This document shows, one piece after another, positions 35,701 to 43,821 of a DNA stretch of 58,216 nt. The notes under the pieces were generated by a model. That model searched no databases and had not been told where the DNA came from. It was given only the letters and a program-made list of their open reading frames with translations. The position numbers and the translations under genes are program-made. The stretch is from an uncultured Acidimicrobiales bacterium (GTDB lineage: Bacteria > Actinomycetota > Acidimicrobiia > Acidimicrobiales > SHLQ01). Each line of letters starts with the position of its first letter. Within the stretch, counting starts at the first letter, position 1. The stretch is from positions 1 through 58,216 of the forward strand of contig CALGZB010000030.1 in the NCBI GenBank assembly GCA_937934655.1, written 5' to 3'.

Positions 35701-38700
35701 GCCATCGTCAACGCAACTGGCGAGGTCATGATCGTCAAGACCACCGAGGCCTCAACCGCACATCCGATCGACGTGACCGACACGTTCACCTTCGATGTCG
35801 AGTGCGGCGCCGCCTACTCCGGTACCCACGATGTATCGGCCACCACGGTTGTCACCGCGGCTTCAGCAACCGGATTCCTGCGCTACAGCGACCTTCCTGC
35901 ATTGCCCGAAGGCACCGTATGTTCTGTCACTGAGGCAGCCGCCATCGGTTGGACCTTGAGCACCCCCGGTCCGGTTGGCGTCACCGTCGACTCTGCCGGA
36001 GTCGCAACGGCTTCGTTCACCAATACCCGCGACACCGGTTCGCTCACCGTTACCAAGGTGCTTGCGGGCATCCCGACCGGCATGAACCTCGACGCTGAGC
36101 TGTTTGATGTCGAGGTCTCGTGCACCGGCGGCTTTACCACCAGTCCATATGTCGTGGCTGGTCAGATCTCTGTGAACACGCCCCTCGTGATCGACGACCT
36201 GCCGACCGGTGCTGTTTGTTCCGTCACCGAGACCGCCGACCCACGCTTTGCCACGACGATTACCGCACCGGTGACCATCGATGCCGATGGCGAGTCGGTG
36301 GCGGTAACCAACACCACGTCGACCATTGCGATCAGCAAGCTGACCGACGGGGCGGCCACCAATCCGTTGGCCCTCGACGACACGTTTACCTTCACCGTCG
36401 ATTGCGGCTCGCTGTTCAGCGACGACATTGACATCACAACGGTTACCCAGGCTGGAACCTGGCAAGCGCCAGTTACCCCACTGCTGGCGCCAGGCACCGA
36501 CTGCGAAATCACCGAGCAGGCCGCCACCGGTTGGACCACTACTTCGGTCAACCCTCAAATCATTACCTCCGACGCACTCGTCACTCCCACCGCTGCCTTC
36601 ACCAACACTCGTGACGTTGGTGCCCTAACGGTCACCAAGGTGCTCGCTGGCGTGCCAACCGCCGTCGACCTCGACGCCGAACTGTTCGATGTTGTGGTGT
36701 CGTGCACGGGTGACTTCGCGGTCAGCCCCTACGAGGTTGCGGGCCAAATCTCGGTCGACGTTCCGCTGACAGTCGACGATCTCCCGACCGGTGCAATCTG
36801 CTCGGTGACCGAGACCGCTGACCCACGATTCCAGACCGCCACGAGCGCAGCCGTTGTCATCGACGCCGATGGCGAAGAGCTTGTGGTTACCAACACCACC
36901 TCGACTTTGTCGATCACGAAGACCACCGATGGACCGGCCGACCACCCGTTGTCACTCGACGGCACCTTCACCTTCGATGTGGTCTGTGGCCTGCTGTTTG
37001 CCGAAACCGTCGACATTTCGACCACATCGCAGACCGGTGAATGGGCCACACCCGATACGCCGCTGCTCCCACCCGGTACCGACTGCGAAGTCACCGAACA
37101 AGCCGCAGCTGGTTGGGCAATCACCACGACCAACCCCCAGACCATCACCACCGACGCAACAAGTATCGTCGCCGCCGAGTTCGCGAACACTCGTACCACC
37201 GGAACGTTGACCATCGACAAGGTTCTGGTTGGGGTTCCCTCCGGTTTCGACCTAACCGATGACTTGTTCGACATCACGGTTGAATGCATCGGCGACTTCG
37301 AAACCAGCCCGTACATCGTGATCGGCCAGGTCTCGGCCACTACCCCAATGGTCGTCGAGAACCTGCCCACCGGCGCAACCTGCACCGTGGTCGAGGCACC
37401 TGATGGGCGATTCCTCTCGAGCTACTCACCGGTCGGCGCCGACAGCACAACCCCGGTTGTTATCGCCGTTGGCGACACACCGGTCACCGTCACCAACACG
37501 ACCGGCGAGATCAGAATCGTCAAGACCACCGAGATCGCCACCACACATCCAGTTGACGTCACCGACACGTTCACCTTCGATGTCGACTGTGGTGCTGCAT
37601 ACTCAGGCACCCACGACGTATCCGCGACCACGGTTCTCACCGCGGCTTCGGCAACCGGATTCCTGCGTCATGAGGACCTCCCGCTGCTACCCGAAGGCAC
37701 CGTTTGTACGGTGGCTGAATCGGCCGCTGTTGGGTGGACGCTGAGTACGCCCGGCTCGGTCGACATCATCGTCGACTCTGGCGGAGTTGCAACGGCTTCG
37801 TTCACTAATGCCCGCGACACCGGATCTCTCACCGTTACCAAGGTGCTCGAAGGTATCCCGACCGGCATGAACCTCGACGCAGAGCTATTCGATGTTGAGG
37901 TGTCGTGCACCGGCGACTTCACCACCAGCCCATACGTTGTGGCGGGCCAGATTTCGGTCGACGCACCGCTGGTTATCGACGACCTCCCGACCGGCGCTGT
38001 TTGTTCGGTTTCCGAGACCGCCGACCCACGCTTCGCTACCGAAGTGGGCGCACCGGTGACCATCGATGCCGACGGCGAGTCTGTGGCGGTAACTAACACC
38101 ACGTCGACCATTGCGATCAGCAAGCTGACCGACGGCGCGGCCACTCATCCGCTTGCCCTCGACGACACCTTCACCTTCACGGTCGACTGCGGATCGCTGT
38201 TTAGTGCTGCCGTCGACATCACAACGGTCACCCAAGTTGGAGTTTGGCAGGCACCTGACTCCCCACTGCTTCCACCGGGCACCGACTGTTCGGTTACCGA
38301 ACAAGCGTCCGACGGTTGGACGGTTACGTCGGCCAATCCGCAGACCATCACCAGCGATGCCACGGTCACGACGAGCGCACTGTTTACCAACACTCGCGAC
38401 ACCGGAACGCTCACTATCAACAAGGTGCTCGCCGGTATGCCAGCCAGCGTCGACCTCGACGACACCCTGTTCGATGTTGTGGTCTTGTGCACGGGTGACT
38501 TCGCAGCCAGCCCCTACGAAGTTTCGGGTCAGATCTCTGTGAATACGCCGCTCGTCATTAACGACCTCCCAACCGGTGCCGGCTGTTCGGTGAGCGAAAC
38601 ACCCGATCCCCGGTTCGAGACCACCGTTGACCCGGCAATCACTATCGATACCGATGGCGAAGAGCTGACCGTTACGAACACCACGTCGACCTTGTCGATT

Positions 38701-40665
38701 ACGAAGACCACCGATGGTCCAGCCGACCACCCGTTGTCGCTCGACGACACCTTCACCTTCGATGTGGTGTGTGGTCTGCTGTTTGCCGAAACCGTCGACA
38801 TCTCGACCACATCGCAGACCGGTGAATGGGCAACTCCCGACACGCCGCTGCTCCCTCCGGGCACCGACTGCGAAATCAACGAGCAGCCCGCCGTTGGCTG
38901 GACGGTCACGTCGCCTAACCCGCAGACCGTCACCACCGACGCACCCGAAATCGTTGCCGCCGAATTCGTCAACACCCGTGACACGGGAACCTTGATCATC
39001 GAGAAGGTTCTGGTTGGCGTCCCCGCCGGTATCGACTTCAGCGATGTCTTGTTCAACATCACCGTCGAGTGCACCGGCGACTTTGAACCCAACCCCCACA
39101 TCGTGACCGGCCAGGTCTCGGCCAACGCTCCGATGGTGGTTGAGAACCTGCCAACCGACGCAGCATGCACCGTTGTCGAAACGCCGGACGAGCGGTTCTT
39201 CACCAGCTACGAACCAGCGGGCGTGAACGGCGCCACTCCCGTTGTTGTCGGCACCGACGGTGTTGGAGTTGTCGTCACAAACACGACCGGCGAAATACTC
39301 ATCGTCAAGGAAACCGTCGCTCCCACAACTCACCCAGTCGCTGCAACCGGCAGGTTCATCTTCACGGTCGATTGCGGTGCCACATACCGTGCCGACCACG
39401 AGGTGGTCGCCGATGTTCTTACCGACACCGGTGCCATGGGACTCCTGCGCTACTCGGACCTCCCGCTGCTTCCCGACGGCACGATCTGCACGGTAAGCGA
39501 ACAGGATCCAGGCCCGCTTTGGGTGCTCGAGACGACCGAACCGGTACTCCTCACCGTCTCCTCGGACGCGCCAAGCACGGCGTCCTTTGTGAACCGTCGA
39601 CTCACCGGCGATTTGAACATCACGAAGACGCTGGATGGCGTTCCTGACGATATGGATCTGAGTAACGAACTCTTCGAAGTGGCCGTCAGTTGCTCAGGTG
39701 GATTCACCGAGGACCCCTACGTCACGATCCACAACGTCACCGCCTCCACGCCGATCGCGTTGACCGACCTGCCGACCACGTCGGTCTGTTCGGTCGTTGA
39801 AACGGCCGATTCCCGATTCGCGACCTCCTACAGCACCGAATCGGTGACGATCGGCGACGTTCCAGCAACGGTCGACATCACGAACGCAACTGGGGTGTAC
39901 GAGGTAATCGTCAACACCGCCGTCGACGCTGCCCACCCCATCGAACTCGACGACACGTTCGAGATCGAGATCTCGTGTTCTTACACCGATGCCGATGGCA
40001 ACCCGGCGACCTACATCGAGATCGTTACCATCACCACCGTCGATGGCCAGGGTTCATATCGGTCGCCGCTCCTGCCGGCGAACACCATATGCACCACCAT
40101 CCAGCTTGGTGACTCAAGCTGGTCGCTCGACAACCGCGCTGGCGGTACCAACACCAACGAAAACGGCATCGACTACACCGTGGTCGGCGGATCCAACACG
40201 CTCGAGTTCTTCAACAGCCGGGCTGTTACTTCGCTCGAGGTCACAAAGACCCTCGCCAACGTGCCGGAATCGGCCGACCACACCGCCACCGAGTTTGAGG
40301 TAACCGTCGTCTGCGAGGGTGGCTTCACCATCGACTCTTACGAAGTCCCGGGCGACCTCGTGATTTCAACGCTCGAATCGCTAGTGATCGACGGGTTGCC
40401 GGTCGGCACCGAGTGCGCCGTGACCGAGGCGGCACACGAATTCTTCGACGCTACGTACGACGTTGACGGTGCAGTGACTCTCGATGAATCGGGCGCCATG
40501 GTCTCCATCACAAACACCGGCAACGAAGCGTTGAACGCTGCGCCCACACTCCTAACTCCGTTGGCACTAACCGGCGCCGAGCTAAGCCTCTACCTGTTCC
40601 TGGCCTTCACTTTGCTGGCGAGCGGTGTAACAGCCCTGTTTGTTGTCCGTCGACGGACCCGGTAG
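29725..40665 (+). CDS. Giant sortase-anchored rod protein of ~31 DUF5979-type domains
   Basis: From the TTG at 29725 the protein has 3646 residues. This start has GGAG seven bases upstream and gives a clean signal peptide (MSRRNHLSLAFLSVIVLASLLG...VAGQ); the ATG at 29689 has no ribosome site. Residues about 30-260 resemble a DUF6923-like propeller-type domain, followed by a DUF11-like domain. About 31 alternating domains of about 100 residues (types A and B) follow, beginning like 'GSLTVTKVLAGIP' or 'STIAISKLTD'. Almost all have a first-strand Lys, a 'VTE' Glu and a final 'TN' Asn, the CnaB-type isopeptide pattern, plus two Cys. The end is 'LALTGAEL', a membrane helix and RRRTR, a LAxTG class E sortase signal. 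Confidence 0.88.
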   Translation: MSRRNHLSLAFLSVIVLASLLGLIPSLPVAGQTSYTPWECDGTPILMRGGKFHRIVPDPAVPGNLTIETIPGTSGIRNSTGFDPTTNLVYGVGNTGGVRHVRAYDATGAIVFETPIQAPYPQDASQYAGTVLGDGRYIIHSVGNGSGTTGWYAGNRFNLWSIDPLTGASTHIGSTPVNFADFSYNPLDGYLYQIVNRVLWKVDPNDGSTSTVAMPGSFPNGSFGASWFDAAGNLYSFRNNPGDIFKVDPANPAGWTEVGEVGSDGGTDAGSCVSQIDLKKDVIEASGDPLAPDNRNFNGGNIARYKFTIINNGLPTQNRTVDLCDVLPADGREYSGVWTSTSPTATMTSGGAAGDTSFCLEVVAPSSLWTDPANPGQPPVEVVVEVRLTRAMAPGTYENQATLDFDQDGVVDVLSDDPGDGSDPRDPTTLSVMGAFLVDKTVIGHPTDDSTDSFAVTVACVLADGSPVDVLRTSFRNESTNAAWPGAATNTFSIRSGDVVRVRSLPAGATCEVTETANPSYETSTTSGDIAAGNVATLTLDEPYEEETVSFRNETSTFSITKTTDSTTALPVDGDGTFTFDVVCDDGTNATVDVTTTGGTGSASYPDVPLVPPGTECTITEQGLTGWSVTTANPQTVTTDLVVTPTAEFENVREFADLVVTKQIVGLPTSADPRAFVFDVSIECIGGGLTGTYSVPGPLTIATDSPITVADLPVGATCTVVEAPATGFNARFAPESAVEIATGGSTVEITNSTGSLIVEKNTVVPNTHPIDPHGTFTFDLQCVDSDGSTVFDQSIPLTTNSLTLTGATGGISHTEVGVLPPGAVCSITEQAPAAGWVIDSPATVSLDVTVDDPEPMATFTNRREVGSLTITKTLAGIPAGLNLDDETFTVDISCVGDFTSSPYVLTNQLVSVNTPLVIDDLPTNAVCTVSEDADDRFASTMSPPTGEITIDTDGETVALTNTTTSFQLTKLTSSANPAAADIDGTFEFAVECIAAGGDTLFDDTVSIATLLGTGSASPANLPLVPDGTTCTVNEVGPPSGFTLINRVGGTPVATNGIEVVTSATPAALEFENQLDAGTLTVTKDVTGVDVTTALEAEVFAVTVTCTGNFTGGTYTVPGPLTVTEGTPLVIDDLPVGSVCSASEADDARFTPTFTPAGGATIDAAGTATVAIDNATSTFAIDKTTTAPAGIDPDATFTFDVSCVDPDGATIFTDTVSITTAGGAGAWGLPDAPFVAPGTVCTVVEAPLASWAVSGSATTTITTTATTTETASFINERAVADLDITKTLIGIPDGFDLDGDLATDNDDTMFTVDVSCTGDFASSPLTITGLPLSVNAPLTVPNLPTGAVCEVTEVFDSRFQTLYSPDIGDGTAAVVSLSSAGASAGVTNSGGTLAVRKDTLAPSTHPIDLLVDVDYVIDCGVEYSGTHTLAVDQISGGQGIGGITYTELPIMPAGTVCSVTETVPTGWTVTTANPQSVTIGPNPPTASFVNERDTTSLTVTKVIDGLPAGYDLSDEEFIVDVSCSGGFTVDPYLIADQVITANTPLVIDDLPTGAVCSVIEDADERFATTIEPPVTLAAGGSELVVTNTTSSVAIDKTTVSSSPHPVALDGTFEFEITCPGIELVDAEITTVGQIGSWGAPNGPLVPPGTTCDVEETGSPDGWVDQDPDGIAITTDDSGIPVIASFTNVLATGSLTIAKTIIGSPAALADEPFTVDISCVGEFVSNPYLIVDQIVTVNTPLVIPDLPTGATCTVTEDPDARFLPAFDPDDGSAVITADGVEIGIDNRTGTFDITKEIVVAGTQPIDVTLDFAIDVSCTDGTSLSLTMEIVDGAAVTKTYPEIPLLPDGTACTISEAAAPAGWVLIEDADADTDTVANATEVVVSALESPTLTFVNERETGDLAIAKSVLGTPVGLDPSTLTFTVDVSCVGDFVSSPLEFTDQPIGDGGTIVIEDLPTGAVCQVVEDADARFAATYTPAAAIGSEVTIDTDGESVAIVNATGEVMIVKTTEASTAHPIDVTDTFTFDVECGAAYSGTHDVSATTVVTAASATGFLRYSDLPALPEGTVCSVTEAAAIGWTLSTPGPVGVTVDSAGVATASFTNTRDTGSLTVTKVLAGIPTGMNLDAELFDVEVSCTGGFTTSPYVVAGQISVNTPLVIDDLPTGAVCSVTETADPRFATTITAPVTIDADGESVAVTNTTSTIAISKLTDGAATNPLALDDTFTFTVDCGSLFSDDIDITTVTQAGTWQAPVTPLLAPGTDCEITEQAATGWTTTSVNPQIITSDALVTPTAAFTNTRDVGALTVTKVLAGVPTAVDLDAELFDVVVSCTGDFAVSPYEVAGQISVDVPLTVDDLPTGAICSVTETADPRFQTATSAAVVIDADGEELVVTNTTSTLSITKTTDGPADHPLSLDGTFTFDVVCGLLFAETVDISTTSQTGEWATPDTPLLPPGTDCEVTEQAAAGWAITTTNPQTITTDATSIVAAEFANTRTTGTLTIDKVLVGVPSGFDLTDDLFDITVECIGDFETSPYIVIGQVSATTPMVVENLPTGATCTVVEAPDGRFLSSYSPVGADSTTPVVIAVGDTPVTVTNTTGEIRIVKTTEIATTHPVDVTDTFTFDVDCGAAYSGTHDVSATTVLTAASATGFLRHEDLPLLPEGTVCTVAESAAVGWTLSTPGSVDIIVDSGGVATASFTNARDTGSLTVTKVLEGIPTGMNLDAELFDVEVSCTGDFTTSPYVVAGQISVDAPLVIDDLPTGAVCSVSETADPRFATEVGAPVTIDADGESVAVTNTTSTIAISKLTDGAATHPLALDDTFTFTVDCGSLFSAAVDITTVTQVGVWQAPDSPLLPPGTDCSVTEQASDGWTVTSANPQTITSDATVTTSALFTNTRDTGTLTINKVLAGMPASVDLDDTLFDVVVLCTGDFAASPYEVSGQISVNTPLVINDLPTGAGCSVSETPDPRFETTVDPAITIDTDGEELTVTNTTSTLSITKTTDGPADHPLSLDDTFTFDVVCGLLFAETVDISTTSQTGEWATPDTPLLPPGTDCEINEQPAVGWTVTSPNPQTVTTDAPEIVAAEFVNTRDTGTLIIEKVLVGVPAGIDFSDVLFNITVECTGDFEPNPHIVTGQVSANAPMVVENLPTDAACTVVETPDERFFTSYEPAGVNGATPVVVGTDGVGVVVTNTTGEILIVKETVAPTTHPVAATGRFIFTVDCGATYRADHEVVADVLTDTGAMGLLRYSDLPLLPDGTICTVSEQDPGPLWVLETTEPVLLTVSSDAPSTASFVNRRLTGDLNITKTLDGVPDDMDLSNELFEVAVSCSGGFTEDPYVTIHNVTASTPIALTDLPTTSVCSVVETADSRFATSYSTESVTIGDVPATVDITNATGVYEVIVNTAVDAAHPIELDDTFEIEISCSYTDADGNPATYIEIVTITTVDGQGSYRSPLLPANTICTTIQLGDSSWSLDNRAGGTNTNENGIDYTVVGGSNTLEFFNSRAVTSLEVTKTLANVPESADHTATEFEVTVVCEGGFTIDSYEVPGDLVISTLESLVIDGLPVGTECAVTEAAHEFFDATYDVDGAVTLDESGAMVSITNTGNEALNAAPTLLTPLALTGAELSLYLFLAFTLLASGVTALFVVRRRTR
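35731..37515 (+). repeat. 1785-bp higher-order repeat, copy 1
   Basis: This unit of 595 codons holds six domains (B-A-B-A-B-A) of the giant surface protein. The next copy begins exactly 1785 bases later; both the 'ATCGTCAAG' starts and internal points (36001 and 37786) keep this offset. Protein identity between copies is very high over long stretches. Confidence 0.85.
37516..39300 (+). repeat. 1785-bp higher-order repeat, copy 2
   Basis: The second copy of the six-domain unit. A third, much more diverged start in the same phase occurs at 39301, again 1785 bases on, suggesting that the longer array has decayed or that the unit was copied from an ancestral period. Confidence 0.85.
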
Positions 40666-40703
40666 CCGAGCGGGGACGCCCACGGGGCGCGATGAACATG
40701 GCG

Positions 40704-40733
40704 AACCGGGCAGATGCAATGCGCTGTCCGGTT
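40704..40733. terminator. Weak hairpin between convergent genes
   Basis: AACCGGGCAG (40704-40713) pairs with CTGTCCGGTT (40724-40733), 10 bp with one G-T pair and a 10-nt loop. It lies between the giant gene and a convergent lipoprotein gene. There is no T-run, so termination is only a guess. Confidence 0.4.
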
Positions 40734-40741
40734 GGTTCGCG

Positions 40742-41359
40742 TCAGTCGACCTCGATGGCTCCGGCCCAATTGTTGGCAACCGCTACTTCTCCCGAGCCGT
40801 AGCAAGCCACGACATGAGCAGCTACCTCCGACCCGACCTTGAATTCGACAACAGACATCTCGAGTTCTTCGATGATTCGACTGTCGAAGTAGCCGCCTGC
40901 GCCACGCAACGTCTCGCCGATTCTTACCCGCCGACCATCGCCGAGAACTACTTCGCTCGCCGCGTCGTTCCACGCGGTATCGGCCGGCCATACGAATCCC
41001 CAACGGCCGATTCGTAGACAACCCTTTCGATCGATCGACAACGCTCCTTCGACCGAAGCCAACGAGCCCCCGGGAGAAGCCGGGTTCAGCTGATACACGA
41101 CCGGACCGTCGCGACCCGGCGAACTGGGCGGGAAGTCGATGGAGGGTTCCGTTGTGGTGGTGCTTGCGGCAACGGTCGTTGAGCTCTGTAGCGGCATCGA
41201 ACTCGTCGCTGCAGGCTGCTGGTCGTTCACTGCTGACCTTTCATCTTTGGTCTGGTCGGCGCAGCTACCGAATCCAAGCACCGCTCCGAGGCAAAACAAA
41301 CCCGCCAAAACGGCTCGCTTGGATCCAAGCCCTCTAACCGGCGCGTGTGCAGATTTCAT
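40742..41359 (-). CDS. Putative lipoprotein of unknown function
   Basis: A 205-residue secreted protein with an N-terminal signal and lipobox 'AVLGFGSC', then a Ser/Thr-rich linker (about residues 35-72). The remaining 130 residues form a small beta-rich domain: 'VEGALSIDRKGCLRIGRWGFVWPADTAWND' and 'VVLGDGRRVRIGETLRGAGGYFDS'. These features are typical of small actinobacterial exported domains, but I do not recognise the family or function. It starts four bases after the HEAT-like gene ends. Confidence 0.7.
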   Translation of the reverse strand: MKSAHAPVRGLGSKRAVLAGLFCLGAVLGFGSCADQTKDERSAVNDQQPAATSSMPLQSSTTVAASTTTTEPSIDFPPSSPGRDGPVVYQLNPASPGGSLASVEGALSIDRKGCLRIGRWGFVWPADTAWNDAASEVVLGDGRRVRIGETLRGAGGYFDSRIIEELEMSVVEFKVGSEVAAHVVACYGSGEVAVANNWAGAIEVD

Positions 41360-41363
41360 GTCC

Positions 41364-42194
41364 TCAAAGTTTGCGTACTGTTTTGGCTTTTTCCAAAGAT
41401 CGCAGAGCGGAGGAAACAGCCCGGCTCACTTCTGGCCGCGGGTCGTCGGTGAGTGTTTGAAGGAACGCGATCGATCGGTCGTGGTGCCGCCGTCCGCCGC
41501 TAGAAGACACCGCCATTGCGAGGTTCCACCGCACGCACGTGTCGTCGTAGTGATCCCGCCAGTCGTTGAGTGCAGCGAATGTGAGCTCGGGGTGATGATT
41601 GAGCAACGCCGTGCCGATCGCGAATGGGCCGAGGTTCTTCCGGATGTAGGGCTCACGGTCGGCGAGGAGCGGTTCCAGCAGGTCGAGGCATAGTGGCGCA
41701 CGTGCTGCGCCGTATTTTGCGTCTCGAACCACCGGCATAACGGCAATAACAACGGCTCGTCGAACGTTGACTGATGCATGACTACGCCAGCGGCGAAACA
41801 GAGGGAGAACATCGTCAAAGTTGTCGTTGAGTAACCGCGCGAACCCGAATGCCGCCCCTTCCCTGATGCTCCAGTTGCCATCGTCGCCAAGATCGATGAG
41901 CCAGCGACAGACATCGTCGGGGTGGTTGCGGTAGTGGTCGCTGAGAAACCATCCAGCGGCGCTTCGGGTTCCCCATTCTCGGCACTGAGCCATTGCGACA
42001 CCCCACTCGTAGTGAAGCTCGGGTTCATCGCGAAGAGCCTTCGTTGCGAGTTTGTGGGCGAGCCGAAGTGTCGGAACGCGACCGCTCTCATTCATTGCCG
42101 CCATCAATGCGTCGAGATCGCGGGCCTCGATGAACACCCGCAGCTCGTTAGCTGACGGTGTTCGACCTTTCGGGGGCTGGCCAGGATGACTCAC
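41364..42194 (-). CDS. HEAT-like / DNA-alkylation-repair-fold protein
   Basis: A 276-residue all-helical protein with at least four HEAT-like helical pairs, including 'DGNWSIREGAAFGFARLLND', 'SHASVNVRRAVVIAVMPVVRD' and 'ADREPYIRKNLGPFAIGTALL'. The arrangement resembles the AlkD-like DNA alkylation repair fold, but I see no confirmed glycosylase residues. A protein-binding scaffold is equally likely. The GTG start abuts the DUF1330 stop and it lies in a five-gene minus-strand group. Confidence 0.65.
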   Translation of the reverse strand: MSHPGQPPKGRTPSANELRVFIEARDLDALMAAMNESGRVPTLRLAHKLATKALRDEPELHYEWGVAMAQCREWGTRSAAGWFLSDHYRNHPDDVCRWLIDLGDDGNWSIREGAAFGFARLLNDNFDDVLPLFRRWRSHASVNVRRAVVIAVMPVVRDAKYGAARAPLCLDLLEPLLADREPYIRKNLGPFAIGTALLNHHPELTFAALNDWRDHYDDTCVRWNLAMAVSSSGGRRHHDRSIAFLQTLTDDPRPEVSRAVSSALRSLEKAKTVRKL

Positions 42195-42641
42195 TTAAGC
42201 GAACAGCTCTTCAACTGTCCGTTCTTCGATGGGGAGGATACGTGAGTCTTCCAACGCAGCTGATCGGTGTATTGCTGCATTCTGGTACTCCTGGGTGCTG
42301 GTGAACCCTACGAACGCTGCGACGGTCGGGAAGCGGATGACGAGAACGGCGTCCCATTTCTCGTCGGTGGGTCCGATTAAGAAGTTACCGCCCTCGCCGG
42401 ACAGGATCACTTCTCCACCTGCATCTTCGATCAGTTGCGTGGTTTCCGAAATGTAGCGGCTATATGCGCCTGACCCGCTCGGTTGATCTCCTTTCTCACC
42501 AGTCGCCGCTGATGAATAATCGGCAACATCGCGAAACCTCATCAGGTTGAGCATGGTCACCGCGCCAGCAACGCCGCGTTGGACAAATGCCCCGAGATTC
42601 TCCGGTGCCGGTGTTATGTATCGATTGATTTGGTTGGTCAT
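42195..42641 (-). CDS. DUF1330-family protein
   Basis: A 148-residue ferredoxin-like alpha/beta-barrel protein. 'VTMLNLMRFRDVADY' at the start, 'AYSRYISETTQLIEDAGGEVILSGEG' and 'DAVLVIRFPTVAAFVGFTSTQEYQNAAIHRSAALEDSRILPIEE' are typical of DUF1330. The function of the family is not established. It is part of the same operon as the VOC and cupin genes. Confidence 0.78.
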   Translation of the reverse strand: MTNQINRYITPAPENLGAFVQRGVAGAVTMLNLMRFRDVADYSSAATGEKGDQPSGSGAYSRYISETTQLIEDAGGEVILSGEGGNFLIGPTDEKWDAVLVIRFPTVAAFVGFTSTQEYQNAAIHRSAALEDSRILPIEERTVEELFA

Positions 42642-42677
42642 GAAATGCTCCTCACAGAGTTGGGATCGGGATGATCG

Positions 42678-43100
42678 CTAATGAATGGATCGGTGGGGCA
42701 GGCTTGCCAGAAACTCTTCCGACGGAGGGCATTCGGAACTCACGTCGACGAGCGTTCCGTTGATGTCGCGCAGTACCATTCGCCGCTGGCCGTAGAAGAG
42801 GTTGGTCGGCGCCTCAATGACGTCGTAACCCAGCGAAAGAGCCTGCTCATAGGTGCTGTCGACATCGTCGACGACGAAGGTAAGAGTGATCCCGGATGCT
42901 TCCCCTGCGGTGGTGAAGCCGGACACGATCTCGTGGGATGCGTCGATGATCCCAAGCTCAACACCGGGAGCATTCTCGGCCTTTAGGTGAACGAACCAGT
43001 CGCTCTGAAACTCGGTTTGCCAACCGAGCAGATCGACGTACCAGGCCATCGTTTTTGGCACGTCCCTCGCAATGATGTTGGCGAATCCTCTACGTATCAT
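42678..43100 (-). CDS. VOC-superfamily (glyoxalase-like) protein
   Basis: A 140-residue protein with two beta-alpha-beta-beta-beta units of the vicinal oxygen chelate fold: 'FANIIARDVPKTMAWYVDLLGWQTEF' and 'LTFVVDDVDSTYEQALSLGYDVIE'. 'ELGIID' and 'LRDINGTLVDVSSE' offer possible metal-ligand acids. Members bind metals or antibiotics or act on small carbonyl compounds. Substrate unknown. It is 36 bases from DUF1330 and 15 bases from the cupin gene. Confidence 0.82.
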   Translation of the reverse strand: MIRRGFANIIARDVPKTMAWYVDLLGWQTEFQSDWFVHLKAENAPGVELGIIDASHEIVSGFTTAGEASGITLTFVVDDVDSTYEQALSLGYDVIEAPTNLFYGQRRMVLRDINGTLVDVSSECPPSEEFLASLPHRSIH

Positions 43101-43115
43101 TTTGTCGTCCTTTGT

Positions 43116-43691
43116 TCATCGGTGGTCCTCGACGAATCCGAAGTCATCGAGCTCAAATCTGCGCTCTGCCCCTGTCGCCGGGTCGAATTCGCGCCGTTCA
43201 GACTGCTTGTGAAACGCCATGCCGTAGAGGTGGAGGTGCATCAGCGGGACGTCGCCGGCCGCGTGAATCGAATGAATGTCCTCGGCCCGCATCGAAACCG
43301 GTTGCCCCGGTTTACAGATCTTCTCGCCAGTTTGGACGGGTGCCTCGCCTGGTCGGGCGGAGTAGAAACGGTGCTTTTCAGCGCCCGCTACTGCCGCAAT
43401 CACCGCCCATGAACCGCCGTGATCATGGGGCCGGTATTCCATTCCGGGCACGCTTGTGCACATGTAGAGCGCAGACGTTCCGTCGGCGTTCTCATGGAGG
43501 AGGAAGGTTCTGTCGGTCTCGGCCCCGGACGGTAGCGGAAAGTCTGCGACCGAAAAGAGCTCGCTTCGTGCCGAGAGGGATTCGAGAAGTCGTTCAGCTT
43601 CAGAGAGGTCACCGACATCGCCGTGGAGGACCTCTTGTATGGACTGCACCGCAGCTTGTACCGCTTCTGTTCGCTCGATGGAAAGGTTCAC
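43116..43691 (-). CDS. Cysteine-dioxygenase-like cupin
   Basis: A 191-residue cupin from the GTG at 43691, which has GGAG five bases upstream. The frame can be extended to 43850, but this would overlap the divergent LysR gene. The iron site is visible as H89-D-H91 in 'RPHDHGGSWAVIAAV' with H143 in 'SIHAAGD'; 'GAEKHRFY' follows the first motif as in type I cysteine dioxygenases. It probably oxidises a small thiol or sulfur compound. It heads a five-gene group and the LysR gene starts 130 bases away on the other strand. Confidence 0.72.
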   Translation of the reverse strand: MNLSIERTEAVQAAVQSIQEVLHGDVGDLSEAERLLESLSARSELFSVADFPLPSGAETDRTFLLHENADGTSALYMCTSVPGMEYRPHDHGGSWAVIAAVAGAEKHRFYSARPGEAPVQTGEKICKPGQPVSMRAEDIHSIHAAGDVPLMHLHLYGMAFHKQSERREFDPATGAERRFELDDFGFVEDHR

Positions 43692-43821
43692 TTGGACTCC
43701 AGGTTGTCGAGCTCGTCGTGGTCGTTGATCGAGAATGTATTGACCCGGACCGATTGTGAAAAACGATTCTTTCGTATCGGTGTAATACGAATTTGGAATA
43801 CCGGGATGTACGCTCGAATCG

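Noticed and set aside
37885-39399. 504-codon minus-strand frame, with similar ones at 30400-31590, 32064-33062 and 33063-33917
   Set aside because: All are antisense to the giant repeat gene and inherit its repeats; none has a family match or ribosome site.
41364-42194. DNA glycosylase AlkD
   Set aside because: The HEAT-like fold fits, but no catalytic residues could be confirmed, so no enzyme activity is claimed.
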